This document shows positions 46,486 to 54,614 of a stretch of 64,000 bases of DNA, in pieces. Under the pieces are notes generated by a model. The model was not told the DNA's origin. It made no database searches and saw nothing but the letters and a program-made list of their open reading frames with translations. The DNA comes from Mesorhizobium sp. AR02 (GTDB lineage Bacteria; Pseudomonadota; Alphaproteobacteria; Rhizobiales; Rhizobiaceae). Each line of letters starts with the position of its first letter. Within the stretch, counting starts at the first letter, position 1. The stretch is from contig NZ_CP080531.1 in assembly GCF_024746835.1 (NCBI RefSeq), positions 2,232,001-2,296,000 on the forward strand, written 5' to 3'. Position numbers and translations under genes: made by a program.

Positions 46486-46520
46486 AACAAAACCGAATCC
46501 CGGCTTTGGGCGATCATGCT

Positions 46521-47684
46521 CTAAGCTCCGAACGGACGCAGCAGCGCCCGCGAAATAATATGTCGCTGAATCTCCGAAGTGCCTTCCCAGATGCGCTCGA
46601 CGCGGGCGTCGCGCCAGATCCGCTCCAGCGGCAGGTCGTCCATCAGCCCCATGCCACCATGGATCTGGATGGCTTCATCAGCCACGAAAGCCAGCATTTC
46701 GGTGGCCTTCAGCTTGGCCATGGCCATGTCCTGGTCGGTGACGGTGCCCTGATCGTACTTCCAGCCGGCTTCGAACACCATCAGGTCGGCGGCCTTCAGT
46801 TCCGTCGCCATGTCGGCGAGCTTGAACGACACACCCTGGAACTTGCCGATCTGCTGGCCGAACTGCTGGCGCTGCGCGGCATATTCGACGGCATGGCCGA
46901 GCGCCCGCTCGGCGCGGCCGAGACAGGTAGCGCCGACCTGCAGGCGGGTGGCGCCGAGCCAGGAATTGGCGACATCGAAGCCCTTATGCACCTCGCCAAG
47001 AACCTGGCTTGCCGGCAGCCGGCAATCATCGAATTCGAGGATGGCGTTGGTGTAGCCACGATGCGAGACGTTGCGATAGCCGTCGCGCACCGTAAAGCCC
47101 TTGGTGCCCTTGTCGACGAAGAAGGCGGTGATCTTCTTGCGTTTTCCGCGCGGCGAATCCTCTTCGCCGGAAGCCATGAACACGATGGCGAAATCGGCAA
47201 GATCGGCGTGGCTGATAAAATGCTTGGTGCCATTCAGCACCCAATCGTCGCCATCCTGCACCGCGGTCGCCTTCATGCCGCGCAGGTCGGAGCCGGCGCC
47301 CGGCTCGGTCATCGCGAGGCAGTCCCATTTCTCGCCACGGATGCAAGGGAAAAGATACTTTTCGCGCTGCTCCGGCGTGCCGGCAAGCAGGATGTTGGAG
47401 GGGCGCGCCACGCAGGTCCAGTGCAGCGCGTAATTGGCGCGGCCGAGTTCCTTTTCGTAGAGCAGCCAGGTCACCGTATCGAGGCCCGCGCCACCGACAT
47501 CGGCCGGCATGTTGGCGGCATAGAGCCCGGCTTCGATAGCCTTGGCCTTGATCTCTTCGATCAGCTCTCGGCGCAGCACGCCGGTGCGCTCGACCTCGCG
47601 CTCATGCGGATAAAGCTCGTTCTCGACGAAGGCGCGCGTCGTCTCGACGATGAGTTTTTGTTCCTCCGAAAGACCGAAATCCAT
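46521..47684 (-). CDS. Acyl-CoA dehydrogenase (CaiA-like role inferred)
   Basis: The 387-residue FAD enzyme has AMTEPGAGSDLRGMKA and the substrate-binding WVLNGTKHFIS. The C-terminal RIWEGTSEIQRHII contains the catalytic glutamate. General family features fit short/branched-chain acyl-CoA dehydrogenases. By position it probably oxidises gamma-butyrobetainyl-CoA to crotonobetainyl-CoA, the CaiA reaction, although the sequence alone does not fix the substrate. Its start is four bases after the stop of the carnitine dehydrogenase gene. Confidence 0.88.
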   Translation of the reverse strand: MDFGLSEEQKLIVETTRAFVENELYPHEREVERTGVLRRELIEEIKAKAIEAGLYAANMPADVGGAGLDTVTWLLYEKELGRANYALHWTCVARPSNILLAGTPEQREKYLFPCIRGEKWDCLAMTEPGAGSDLRGMKATAVQDGDDWVLNGTKHFISHADLADFAIVFMASGEEDSPRGKRKKITAFFVDKGTKGFTVRDGYRNVSHRGYTNAILEFDDCRLPASQVLGEVHKGFDVANSWLGATRLQVGATCLGRAERALGHAVEYAAQRQQFGQQIGKFQGVSFKLADMATELKAADLMVFEAGWKYDQGTVTDQDMAMAKLKATEMLAFVADEAIQIHGGMGLMDDLPLERIWRDARVERIWEGTSEIQRHIISRALLRPFGA

Positions 47685-47688
47685 GGTC

Positions 47689-48783
47689 TCAGCCCTTCTT
47701 CTTTTTCTTCGGCTTTTCCGCTTTCTTCACCGGCTTCGAGGCCTTGGCCTTCTCGGCCGCCTTGGAGGCCGCCGGCTTCTTTGCCGCCAGCTTGGCCAAC
47801 TGCTTCGTATAGTCCTTGTGCAGCGCGCCGGCGCCCCAGCCCTTGCCTTTGTTCTGCTTCGACAGCGCATCCATGATCGCGACCAGATTGTCGTCGCGGA
47901 TCTTTTCCAGCTCGCGGATCGACAGGCCATGCGCCTGGTCGTCCGACTGGGTGGCGATCAGATCGACCAGCTCGTCGTTGAATTCCGGCACGTCCATCAG
48001 CTTGGTCCACGGCCATTTCAGGCACGGCCCGAACTGCGCCATGAAGTGGCGCATGCCGGCCTCGCCGCCGGCGACGCGATAGACCTGGAACATGCCCATC
48101 TGCGCCCAGCGCAGGCCGAAGCCGTAGCGCATGATGTCGTCGAGTTCCTCGACCGTGCAGATGCCATCCTTGATCAACCACAGCGCCTCGCGCCACGCCG
48201 CTTCGAGCAGGCGGTCACCGACGAAGGCCTCGATCTCCTTGCGGATGACGACCGGCTTCATGCCGATCGAGGCGTAGATCTCCTTGGCGACCTCGATCGC
48301 CTCGGGAAAGGTCTGTTCGCCGCCGACGATTTCGACCAGCGGCAGGAGATAGACCGGGTTGAACGGATGGCCGACGACCAGCCGCTCGGGGTGCTTCTTC
48401 ATCGCCACCTGCATGTCGGTCGGTTTGATACCGGAGGTGGAGGAGCCGACAATGGCGTTGGCCGGCGCATTAGCGTCGATCTCGGCCAGCACCTTGTGCT
48501 TGAGGTCGAGCCGTTCCGGCACGCTTTCCTGGATGAAGTCGGCATCCGCAACCGCCTCGGCAATGGTCTTGGCGAAGGTCAGCTTGCCCTCTTTCGGCAA
48601 GCCGCCGGGCACCATCTGCTTGTAGGCGCGGCGCGCGCCCTTCATCACTTCCGAGACCTTGCGCGAGGCCTCGGGGTCGGGGTCGAAGATCGACACGTCG
48701 ATACCGTTGAGCAGCAGGCGCGCCACCCAGCCGGCGCCGATGACACCGCCGCCGATGGCGGCAGCCTTGTTGATGATGCTCAT
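47689..48783 (-). CDS. L-carnitine dehydrogenase (3-hydroxyacyl-CoA dehydrogenase fold)
   Basis: The 364-residue NAD enzyme begins INKAAAIGGGVIGAGWVARLLLNG. The first part is the Rossmann domain; HPFNPVYLLPLVEIVGG and the GLRWAQMGMFQVYRVAGGE and MRHFMAQFGP region match carnitine 3-dehydrogenases rather than fatty-acid enzymes. It oxidises L-carnitine to 3-dehydrocarnitine. Residues 325-364 form an extra alanine/lysine/proline tail ending in KKKKKG; no thioesterase domain, seen in some fused homologues, is present. It overlaps the HD gene by four bases. Confidence 0.87.
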   Translation of the reverse strand: MSIINKAAAIGGGVIGAGWVARLLLNGIDVSIFDPDPEASRKVSEVMKGARRAYKQMVPGGLPKEGKLTFAKTIAEAVADADFIQESVPERLDLKHKVLAEIDANAPANAIVGSSTSGIKPTDMQVAMKKHPERLVVGHPFNPVYLLPLVEIVGGEQTFPEAIEVAKEIYASIGMKPVVIRKEIEAFVGDRLLEAAWREALWLIKDGICTVEELDDIMRYGFGLRWAQMGMFQVYRVAGGEAGMRHFMAQFGPCLKWPWTKLMDVPEFNDELVDLIATQSDDQAHGLSIRELEKIRDDNLVAIMDALSKQNKGKGWGAGALHKDYTKQLAKLAAKKPAASKAAEKAKASKPVKKAEKPKKKKKG

Positions 48784-49412
48784 GCTGAGGCTCCGGTTCT
48801 TGTCTTGGCTATAGTGGGATCTAGGAGGGGCACGCGCTCGCCGGCGCGGATCACGGATGCGTCGTAGGCCTTGCGGGCGAAGACTTCGAGCACGAAGGGC
48901 CGGAAGAAGTCGATCGGCAGCGTCTCATAGTCGGGATCGAAGCTCGATTGGTCCCAGCGTTCGCAAAACTGGTCGCAGTCATCGAAATAGGCGTGGCCGG
49001 CGAAGCGGCTGCGGGCATGGCGATTGCCGCTGAGATGGTGGGCATAATAGAGGCGCTGGAAGTCGCCGTGCTTCTCCACCACCCAGGTGCATTGCTCGCG
49101 CACGAAGGGCTTCAGGATCGACGCGGCATATTCGTCGTGGTTGTAGGGCGCATAGATGTCGCCGATGTCGTGCAGCAGCGCGCAGGCGATCCAGTCGGTA
49201 TCGGCGCCGTCACGCCAGGCGCGCGTCGCCGCCTGCAGCGAATGGCCGAGCCGGGTGATCTTGTAGCCCGACAGGCCTTCATCGAGCTGCACCAGCGCGT
49301 CGAGCAGACGATCGCCGGTCTTGGCGGCATAGTCGATTTCATGGGCGGTCAGGAACTCGTAATCGTCCTTGTCGCCATCCTTCATCGCGGTGAATTTGAC
49401 GGTATCAGCCAT
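48780..49412 (-). CDS. HD-domain protein, possible PhnZ/MIOX-like di-iron oxygenase
   Basis: The 210-residue HD protein has GHSLQAATRA (His57), ACALLHDIGD (His81-Asp82), NHDEYAASIL (His92), VVEKHGDFQ (His115) and an Asp-rich DDCDQFCERWDQSSFDPDY (Asp147, Asp154). The order H...HD...H...H...D and the SLQ motif fit mixed-valence di-iron oxygenases (PhnZ, MIOX), which need more histidines than phosphohydrolases. It lies between the BKACE gene (15 bases) and carnitine dehydrogenase (4-base overlap), so a role on a carnitine-pathway intermediate is likely. The ATG was chosen because GGGAG lies seven bases before it. Confidence 0.72.
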   Translation of the reverse strand: MADTVKFTAMKDGDKDDYEFLTAHEIDYAAKTGDRLLDALVQLDEGLSGYKITRLGHSLQAATRAWRDGADTDWIACALLHDIGDIYAPYNHDEYAASILKPFVREQCTWVVEKHGDFQRLYYAHHLSGNRHARSRFAGHAYFDDCDQFCERWDQSSFDPDYETLPIDFFRPFVLEVFARKAYDASVIRAGERVPLLDPTIAKTRTGASA

Positions 49413-49427
49413 CACCAAACTCCCGCC

Positions 49428-50351
49428 TTACGCCGCGGCTGCGATCGGTGCCCGCTTGGTCAGGTTCAGCTTCTTGCGCACTTCCTCCGGCCCCAAAATC
49501 CTGGCGCCGAGATTGGTGACGATGCTGGCGGCACGCTCGACCAGTTGCGCGTTGGTGGCGAGCACGCCCTTGTCGAGCCACAGATTGTCTTCCAGCCCGA
49601 CACGGACATTGCCGCCGGCCAGCACCGCGGCTGCGGCATAAGCCATCTGGTTGCGGCCGATGGCGAAGGCCGACCAGTTCCAGGTCGACGGCACGTTGTT
49701 GACCATGGCCATGAAGGTGTTAAGGTCGTCAGGCGCGCCCCACGGCACGCCCATGCAGAGCTGCACCAGCGCGTCGGGGTTCAGCACCTTTTCCTCGACC
49801 AGCTGCTTGGCGAACCAGAGATGGCCGGTGTCGAAGGCCTCGATCTCCGGTTTGACGCCGAGTGCCGTCATCATGCCGCCCATGGCGCGCAGCATGCCTG
49901 GCGTGTTGGTCATGACATAATCGGCCTCGGCGAAGTTCATGGTGCCGCAGTCGAGCGTGCAGATTTCGGGCAGGCACTGGCGCACATGTTCCATACGGTT
50001 GGTGGCGCCGCCCATGTCGGTGCCCTTTTCGTTGAGCGGCAGCGGCGCTTCCGGCGAGCCGAACACCATGTCGCCGCCCATGCCGGCGGTGAGGTTCAGG
50101 ATCACGTCGACTTCTGCCGCGCGGATGCGCTCGGTCACTTCGCGGTAGAGATGCACGTCGCGCCTGGGCTTGCCAGTTTCGGGGTCGCGCACATGGCAGT
50201 GGACGATCGCGGCACCGGCCTTGGCCGCATCGATGGCCGAATCGGCGATCTGCTTGGGCGAACGCGGCACATGCGGGCTGCGATCCTGCGAGCCGCCAGA
50301 TCCGGTCACGGCACAGGTAATGAAAACCTCACGGTTCATCGCAAGCGGCAT
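49428..50351 (-). CDS. Beta-keto acid cleavage enzyme (BKACE, DUF849), dehydrocarnitine-acetyl-CoA type
   Basis: The 307-residue TIM barrel starts MPLAMNREVFITCAVTGSGG. Zinc ligands His51 and His53 are in AIVHCHVRDPETG, and NLTAGMGGDMVFG and GLEDNLWLDKGVLA are the family segments. BKACE enzymes condense a beta-keto acid with acetyl-CoA; beside carnitine dehydrogenase the substrate should be dehydrocarnitine, giving betainyl-CoA and acetoacetate. I chose the ATG after GGAGGAG; the same frame stays open upstream through the divergent regulator. Confidence 0.9.
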   Translation of the reverse strand: MPLAMNREVFITCAVTGSGGSQDRSPHVPRSPKQIADSAIDAAKAGAAIVHCHVRDPETGKPRRDVHLYREVTERIRAAEVDVILNLTAGMGGDMVFGSPEAPLPLNEKGTDMGGATNRMEHVRQCLPEICTLDCGTMNFAEADYVMTNTPGMLRAMGGMMTALGVKPEIEAFDTGHLWFAKQLVEEKVLNPDALVQLCMGVPWGAPDDLNTFMAMVNNVPSTWNWSAFAIGRNQMAYAAAAVLAGGNVRVGLEDNLWLDKGVLATNAQLVERAASIVTNLGARILGPEEVRKKLNLTKRAPIAAAA

Positions 50352-50429
50352 GGAATTCTCCTCCCAATCGAACAGAGGCACAACATTGCGCGACTTGCCG
50401 GCGACTGTTTTACGCTTTACGAAGACGAC

Positions 50430-51410
50430 ATGATAAAAAACGAAAAGATGACAATCTTTCGCTCGGAGCAGTCGCCGCTCAAGGTGACGCTCCTGGTGTT
50501 TTCGGGGGCATCCATTATGTGCGTGGCATGCGCCGTCGATCCGCTGCGCGCTGCCAACCGCATCGCCGGCGAAACCCTGTTCGACTTCAAACTGGTTTCG
50601 GTGACCGGAGAGGCGCCGGTCACGACATGCGGCCTGCCCGTGGCGGTCAGCGGCCGGTTCGATGCGACGGAACCGACCGATGTCCTGGTCGTGGTCGCGG
50701 GCTTCGGCACGCAGAACTATGCCACGTCTGCCTTGCTTGCCGGCCTGCGCCGGGCGGCGCGGTCGGCCCGCGCCTGCGGCGGCGTCGAGGCCGGCACATG
50801 GCTGGTGGCGCGCGCCGGCTTGCTGGAAGGACGCAGCGCCACCACCCATTGGGAAGACATGGAGGACTTTTCGTCCGCCTTTCCGGGCGTCGACGTGCGC
50901 CCCGATCGGTACATCATCGATGGACCGGTCTTCACCACGGGCGGCGCGTCGCCGACCCTGGACCTGATGCTGCACCTGATCCGCACCCGGCTCGGCATGG
51001 CCGTGGCGCTGGATGTGGCAAGCGCGTTCATCTACGACCAGGCGCGCGTGGCGACCGATGCGCAGCCGCTGGTCTCGCTTGGCCGGCTCGATGGCTACGA
51101 CCCACGCCTGGCGCAGGCCATCCGGCTGATGGAGGCGCATGTCGACCAGCCGCTGACCATAGAAGCCATCGCAAAACGTGCCGGGGTGACGGCGCGAACC
51201 CTGGAAAGCATCTTTCGCAAGTCGATCGGCGAGACGCCGGGCGCCTATTATCTCAGGCTGCGCCTGGGTGCGGCGCGACGGCTGGTGGTCGACACGCGTG
51301 TGGCCATGGCGGATATTGCCGGGCGGACAGGGTTCTCGTCCGCCGCGGCATTTTCCAGAGCGTTTTCAAGAGCTTTTGGCGAAGCCCCAGTCAGGCTGCG
51401 GCGCGGTTGA
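50430..51410 (+). CDS. GlxA-family AraC-type regulator (CdhR-like)
   Basis: The 326-residue regulator has an N-terminal DJ-1/PfpI-like domain (LLVFSGASIMCVACAVDPLRAANR, residues about 21-190) and a C-terminal AraC helix-turn-helix pair (IEAIAKRAGVTARTLESIFRKSIGETPGAYY). This is the architecture of CdhR and GbdR, the carnitine and betaine regulators of Pseudomonas. It is divergent from the BKACE gene across 78 bases and should control the cluster in response to carnitine. ATG at 50448 is an alternative start. Twenty bases overlap the convergent HAD gene. Confidence 0.87.
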   Translation: MIKNEKMTIFRSEQSPLKVTLLVFSGASIMCVACAVDPLRAANRIAGETLFDFKLVSVTGEAPVTTCGLPVAVSGRFDATEPTDVLVVVAGFGTQNYATSALLAGLRRAARSARACGGVEAGTWLVARAGLLEGRSATTHWEDMEDFSSAFPGVDVRPDRYIIDGPVFTTGGASPTLDLMLHLIRTRLGMAVALDVASAFIYDQARVATDAQPLVSLGRLDGYDPRLAQAIRLMEAHVDQPLTIEAIAKRAGVTARTLESIFRKSIGETPGAYYLRLRLGAARRLVVDTRVAMADIAGRTGFSSAAAFSRAFSRAFGEAPVRLRRG

Positions 51411-52164
51411 GTATCCAGTCCGCGGCAGCGGCGAGATCGTAGACGATCGCCGTCGGAGGCGGATCGAAGCGTGTTTCATCGCCCGGGCGATACTTGCCTG
51501 TCCGAACGAGCAGTGCCGCGCCAAGTCCCGCACGCAGCGCGCCGGCGACATCGCTTTCCGCATCGTCGCCGACCATGACCGCATCGGCCGCCGGGCAGTT
51601 CACGTCGGCGAGCGCCGAAAGGAAGAAATCCGGCGACGGCTTGCCGAGCACCACGGGGGTCCGGCGGCTGGCGAATTCGAGCGCCGCAACAAACGCGCCG
51701 GCGTCGAGGCTAAACAGGCCGTCCGCATCCCTGAAGGTACGGTTGGTGGCAAGCGCCACGAAATCGGCGCCGGCAACAAGTTTGCGAAACGCTCGGTTGA
51801 GACTGGCATAATCGAAGGCGTCACCGGCATCGCCGACGACGACAGCACACCCGTTCCCGCCCTCCAGTCCGGAGAACTCGGCTTCCAGGTCAGGATGGAC
51901 GAGCAAATGGGGCCGGCAGTCATGGCGGCGCAGCCATTCGACAGCGGCACGGGCCGGCGTCAGCAATTCCGCATCGGTCACCTCGATTCCCAGAGCGGCA
52001 AGCTGCTCGATCATTGCTTTGCGCGGCGTGCGTGTCGTGTTGCTGACAAAGCGGAGCGGCAAGCCAGCCCGGCGCAGGCGCTCGACCGCGGCCACGGCGC
52101 CCGCGATCGGGGTGTCGGCATCATAGACGACACCCAGAAGATCCAGGAGCACCGCGCGTATCAT
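51391..52164 (-). CDS. HAD-superfamily hydrolase (HDHD2-like)
   Basis: This 257-residue phosphatase-like protein has motif I VLLDLLGVVYD with Asp8 present, FVSNTTRTPRK as motif II, PSPDFFLSAL with a lysine before it (GKPSPD), and the acidic pair VGDDAESDV. Cap type resembles the C2-cap HDHD2/PPase group, whose second motif I residue is often not aspartate; here it is leucine-glycine. Substrate unknown. It converges on the carnitine regulator gene with a 20-base overlap. Confidence 0.85.
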   Translation of the reverse strand: MIRAVLLDLLGVVYDADTPIAGAVAAVERLRRAGLPLRFVSNTTRTPRKAMIEQLAALGIEVTDAELLTPARAAVEWLRRHDCRPHLLVHPDLEAEFSGLEGGNGCAVVVGDAGDAFDYASLNRAFRKLVAGADFVALATNRTFRDADGLFSLDAGAFVAALEFASRRTPVVLGKPSPDFFLSALADVNCPAADAVMVGDDAESDVAGALRAGLGAALLVRTGKYRPGDETRFDPPPTAIVYDLAAAADWILNRAAA

Positions 52165-52212
52165 CGGTGAAGGATGGAGAAACAGCCTCCGTTCGTCAAA
52201 TCAAGGAGATTG

Positions 52213-52416
52213 TCAGGCGGCGTTGCGACTTTCGCCGACAATGCGCGAGCGCATGCTATTGGCCAGCACTATTTCAAGTCGCGCGGCGACCGCGCGATCC
52301 CATTCATTTGCTTTGCGGGCACTGTCCTTCGAATGCGGCAGCGCCATCAGCCGATCGATGATCGATCCGGCCTCGCCAGAGGAGAGCAGGGCGTCGATTT
52401 CGCGCTCGTGCTGCAT
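52213..52416 (-). CDS. Small conserved protein of unknown function
   Basis: The 67-residue product begins MQHEREIDALLSSG. AAGGAGG lies seven bases before this ATG, which is better supported than the ATG 30 bases upstream. It is helical and charged (WDRAVAARLEIVLANS) with no signal or membrane segment. It is a lone gene between the HAD hydrolase and xylA. No family recognised. Confidence 0.6.
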   Translation of the reverse strand: MQHEREIDALLSSGEAGSIIDRLMALPHSKDSARKANEWDRAVAARLEIVLANSMRSRIVGESRNAA

Positions 52417-52621
52417 GTGTTCGCCTCCTTCTTTCCTTCCCGCCACATGCCAACACTATACGAGGTACGTGACGGCTGTTTGAAGGCAAGAGCGGGGCGA
52501 TTGAGGGGCAGTGCGGGGCAGAACCTTGTCGTAGGTCCCGCCTCGTGCGCAAAGGCGTTCCGGGTGACGGTTTGGCTATCCCGCCGCCCGGGAAACGGTA
52601 CAAATTGGCGAGAGTCCGCCG

Positions 52622-53947
52622 TCAGACGTAGCGGTTGACGATGTTTTCCAGCAATTCCTGGCGGCCGGAGCGCGGCTGCGGCTCGATCTTCTTCTTCACC
52701 ACGCGCTCGGCAATGTCTTCCAGCGTGCGCTTGCCCGACAGCATCGCCTTGGCCTCAGTGCTGTTCCAGCCAGCATAACGCTCGGCCAGCGGACCCGACA
52801 GCGCCTTGTCCTCGACCATGCGCGCCGCAGCCTTCAGACCGCGTGCGCAAGAGTCCATGCCGCCGATATGGCCGATCAGCAGGTCCTGCGGGTCGAGAGA
52901 CTGGCGGCGCAGCTTGGCGTCGAAATTGGTGCCGCCGGTCTTGAAGCCGCCGGCCTGCAGGACCTGGTAATAGGCCAGCGCCATTTCCGGCACGTTGTTG
53001 GGGAACTGGTCGGTGTCCCAGCCGGACTGGTAGTCGTTGCGGTTCATGTCGATCGAGCCGAAGACGCCGAGCGCGTTGGCCAGCGCCAGTTCGTGCTCGA
53101 AGGAATGGCCCGCCAGGATGGCATGGCCCTGCTCGATGTTGAGTTTTACCTCCTTCTCCAGGCCGAAGCGCTTGAGGAAGCCGTAAACGGTGGCGACGTC
53201 GTAATCGTACTGGTGTTTTGTCGGTTCCTGCGGCTTCGGCTCGATCAGGATGGTGCCTTTGAAGCCGATCTTGTGCTTGTAGTCGACGACGAGGCTGAGG
53301 AAGCGGCCGGCCTGTTCCTGCTCGCGGGCAAGGTCGGTGTTGAGCAGCGTCTCGTAACCCTCGCGCCCGCCCCACAGCACATAGTTCTCGCCTTTCAGCC
53401 GCTTGGTGACGTCGATGCAGCTCTTCACCGTCGCCGCCGCATAGGCAAAGACATCCGGATCGGGATTGGTGGCGGCACCCGACATGAAGCGGCGATTGGA
53501 GAACAGGTTCGCCGTGCCCCACAACAGCTTGACGCCGGTCTGCTTCATCTTGGCCGAAAAATAGTCCGCGATCTCGTCGAGGCGGGCCGCACTTTCGGAG
53601 AAATCCTTGCCCTCGGGCCGCACATCGGCGTCGTGGAAGCAGAAATAGGGCGCGCCGAGCAGCGAGAACATCTCGAAGGCGACATCGGCCTTGAGTTTTG
53701 CCAGTTCCATCGTGTCGATGCCGCCGGCCTTGGGGAACCAGGGACGGTCGAAGGTCTGGCCGCCGAAGGGGTCGCCGCCCGGCCAGGCGAAAGAATGCCA
53801 GTAGGCGACGGCGAAGCGCAGATGGTCTTCCAGCCGCTTGCCGGCGACCATCTCGTCGGGATTGTAGAACCTATAGGCCAGCGGATTGGTCGAATCCGGC
53901 CCCTCATATTTGATCTTCTGGATGTCGCCGAAAAATCCGCTGCTCAT
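52622..53947 (-). CDS. xylA: Xylose isomerase
   Basis: The 441-residue enzyme is full length for the class II xylose isomerases. It has the catalytic histidine in [11 protein letters not shown], the [15 protein letters not shown] segment, metal ligands in [13 protein letters not shown] and [13 protein letters not shown], and [15 protein letters not shown]. It interconverts xylose and xylulose. xylB lies upstream on the same strand but is separated by about 670 bases that hold a plus-strand gene and a repeat, so each probably has its own promoter. Confidence 0.97.
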   Translation of the reverse strand: MSSGFFGDIQKIKYEGPDSTNPLAYRFYNPDEMVAGKRLEDHLRFAVAYWHSFAWPGGDPFGGQTFDRPWFPKAGGIDTMELAKLKADVAFEMFSLLGAPYFCFHDADVRPEGKDFSESAARLDEIADYFSAKMKQTGVKLLWGTANLFSNRRFMSGAATNPDPDVFAYAAATVKSCIDVTKRLKGENYVLWGGREGYETLLNTDLAREQEQAGRFLSLVVDYKHKIGFKGTILIEPKPQEPTKHQYDYDVATVYGFLKRFGLEKEVKLNIEQGHAILAGHSFEHELALANALGVFGSIDMNRNDYQSGWDTDQFPNNVPEMALAYYQVLQAGGFKTGGTNFDAKLRRQSLDPQDLLIGHIGGMDSCARGLKAAARMVEDKALSGPLAERYAGWNSTEAKAMLSGKRTLEDIAERVVKKKIEPQPRSGRQELLENIVNRYV

Positions 53948-54054
53948 GATTTCTGTCCTCTCTCGAATAGTTCGCCCTGATTACCTCAGGCGTAATTGGT
54001 TTCGGTCCTGGGCTGTTTGAAAAGGCTGATGTCAACAAACAAAGGAGACAGACC

Positions 54055-54417
54055 ATGACCGACCTCAACAGAATTGCCGAGGACTACATCACCGCCTGGA
54101 ACGAAAGCGATGCCGGCCGCCGCGCCGAATTGCTCAAGGCCACCTTCACCGAAGACGTCAGCTATCGCGATCCGCTCATGCAGGGCGATGGCCATGAAGG
54201 CGTCGCCGCGCTGATCGATGGCGTGCAGCAACGCTTTGCCGGCTTCAGGTTCTCGCTGAAAGGCACGCCGGACGGCTTTGCCGACAAGATCCGCTTCTCC
54301 TGGAATCTCGGCCCGGAGGGCGTCCCTTCGGTCATCGAAGGCACCGATATCGGTGTGATTGAGAACGGCCGCCTGAAGAGCGTCACCGGGTTTCTGGACA
54401 AGGTGCCGGCGCAGTGA
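54055..54417 (+). CDS. SnoaL/NTF2-like domain protein
   Basis: This 120-residue protein has the alpha+beta cone layout of SnoaL-like proteins: an N-terminal helix (IAEDYITAWNESDAGRR), FTEDVSYRDPLMQGDGHEG and RFSWNLGPEGVPSVIEGTDIGV. Family members are small isomerases, hydrolases or binding proteins; no activity can be assigned. GGAG lies about ten bases before the ATG. It is divergent from xylA, with 107 bases between them. Confidence 0.83.
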   Translation: MTDLNRIAEDYITAWNESDAGRRAELLKATFTEDVSYRDPLMQGDGHEGVAALIDGVQQRFAGFRFSLKGTPDGFADKIRFSWNLGPEGVPSVIEGTDIGVIENGRLKSVTGFLDKVPAQ

Positions 54418-54444
54418 GGCTAACTGGGTAAGGGAGGCGCCAGG

Positions 54445-54602
54445 CACCCCCCTCTGGCCTGCCGGCCATCTCCCCCGCAAGGGGGGAGATTGGTTGGCAT
54501 CCGCGCCTTCGCCAATCAACCACCTTACAAGACTGGCATACCCGCCGGCGCTGCTAATCTCCCCCCTTGCGGGGGAGATGCCCGGCAGGGCAGAGGGGGG
54601 TG
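54445..54602. repeat. Long inverted repeat element, family E (before xylB end)
   Basis: About 47 bases at each end are near-perfect inverted copies (CACCCCCCTCTG...GGGGGGAGATT and AATCTCCCCCC...AGAGGGGGGTG), each containing a smaller ATCTCCCCC hairpin. The middle contains ATTGGTTG / CCAATCAACC. It fills the gap between the SnoaL-like gene and the xylB stop. Confidence 0.85.
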
Positions 54603-54614
54603 TCTCGCGCTCAC

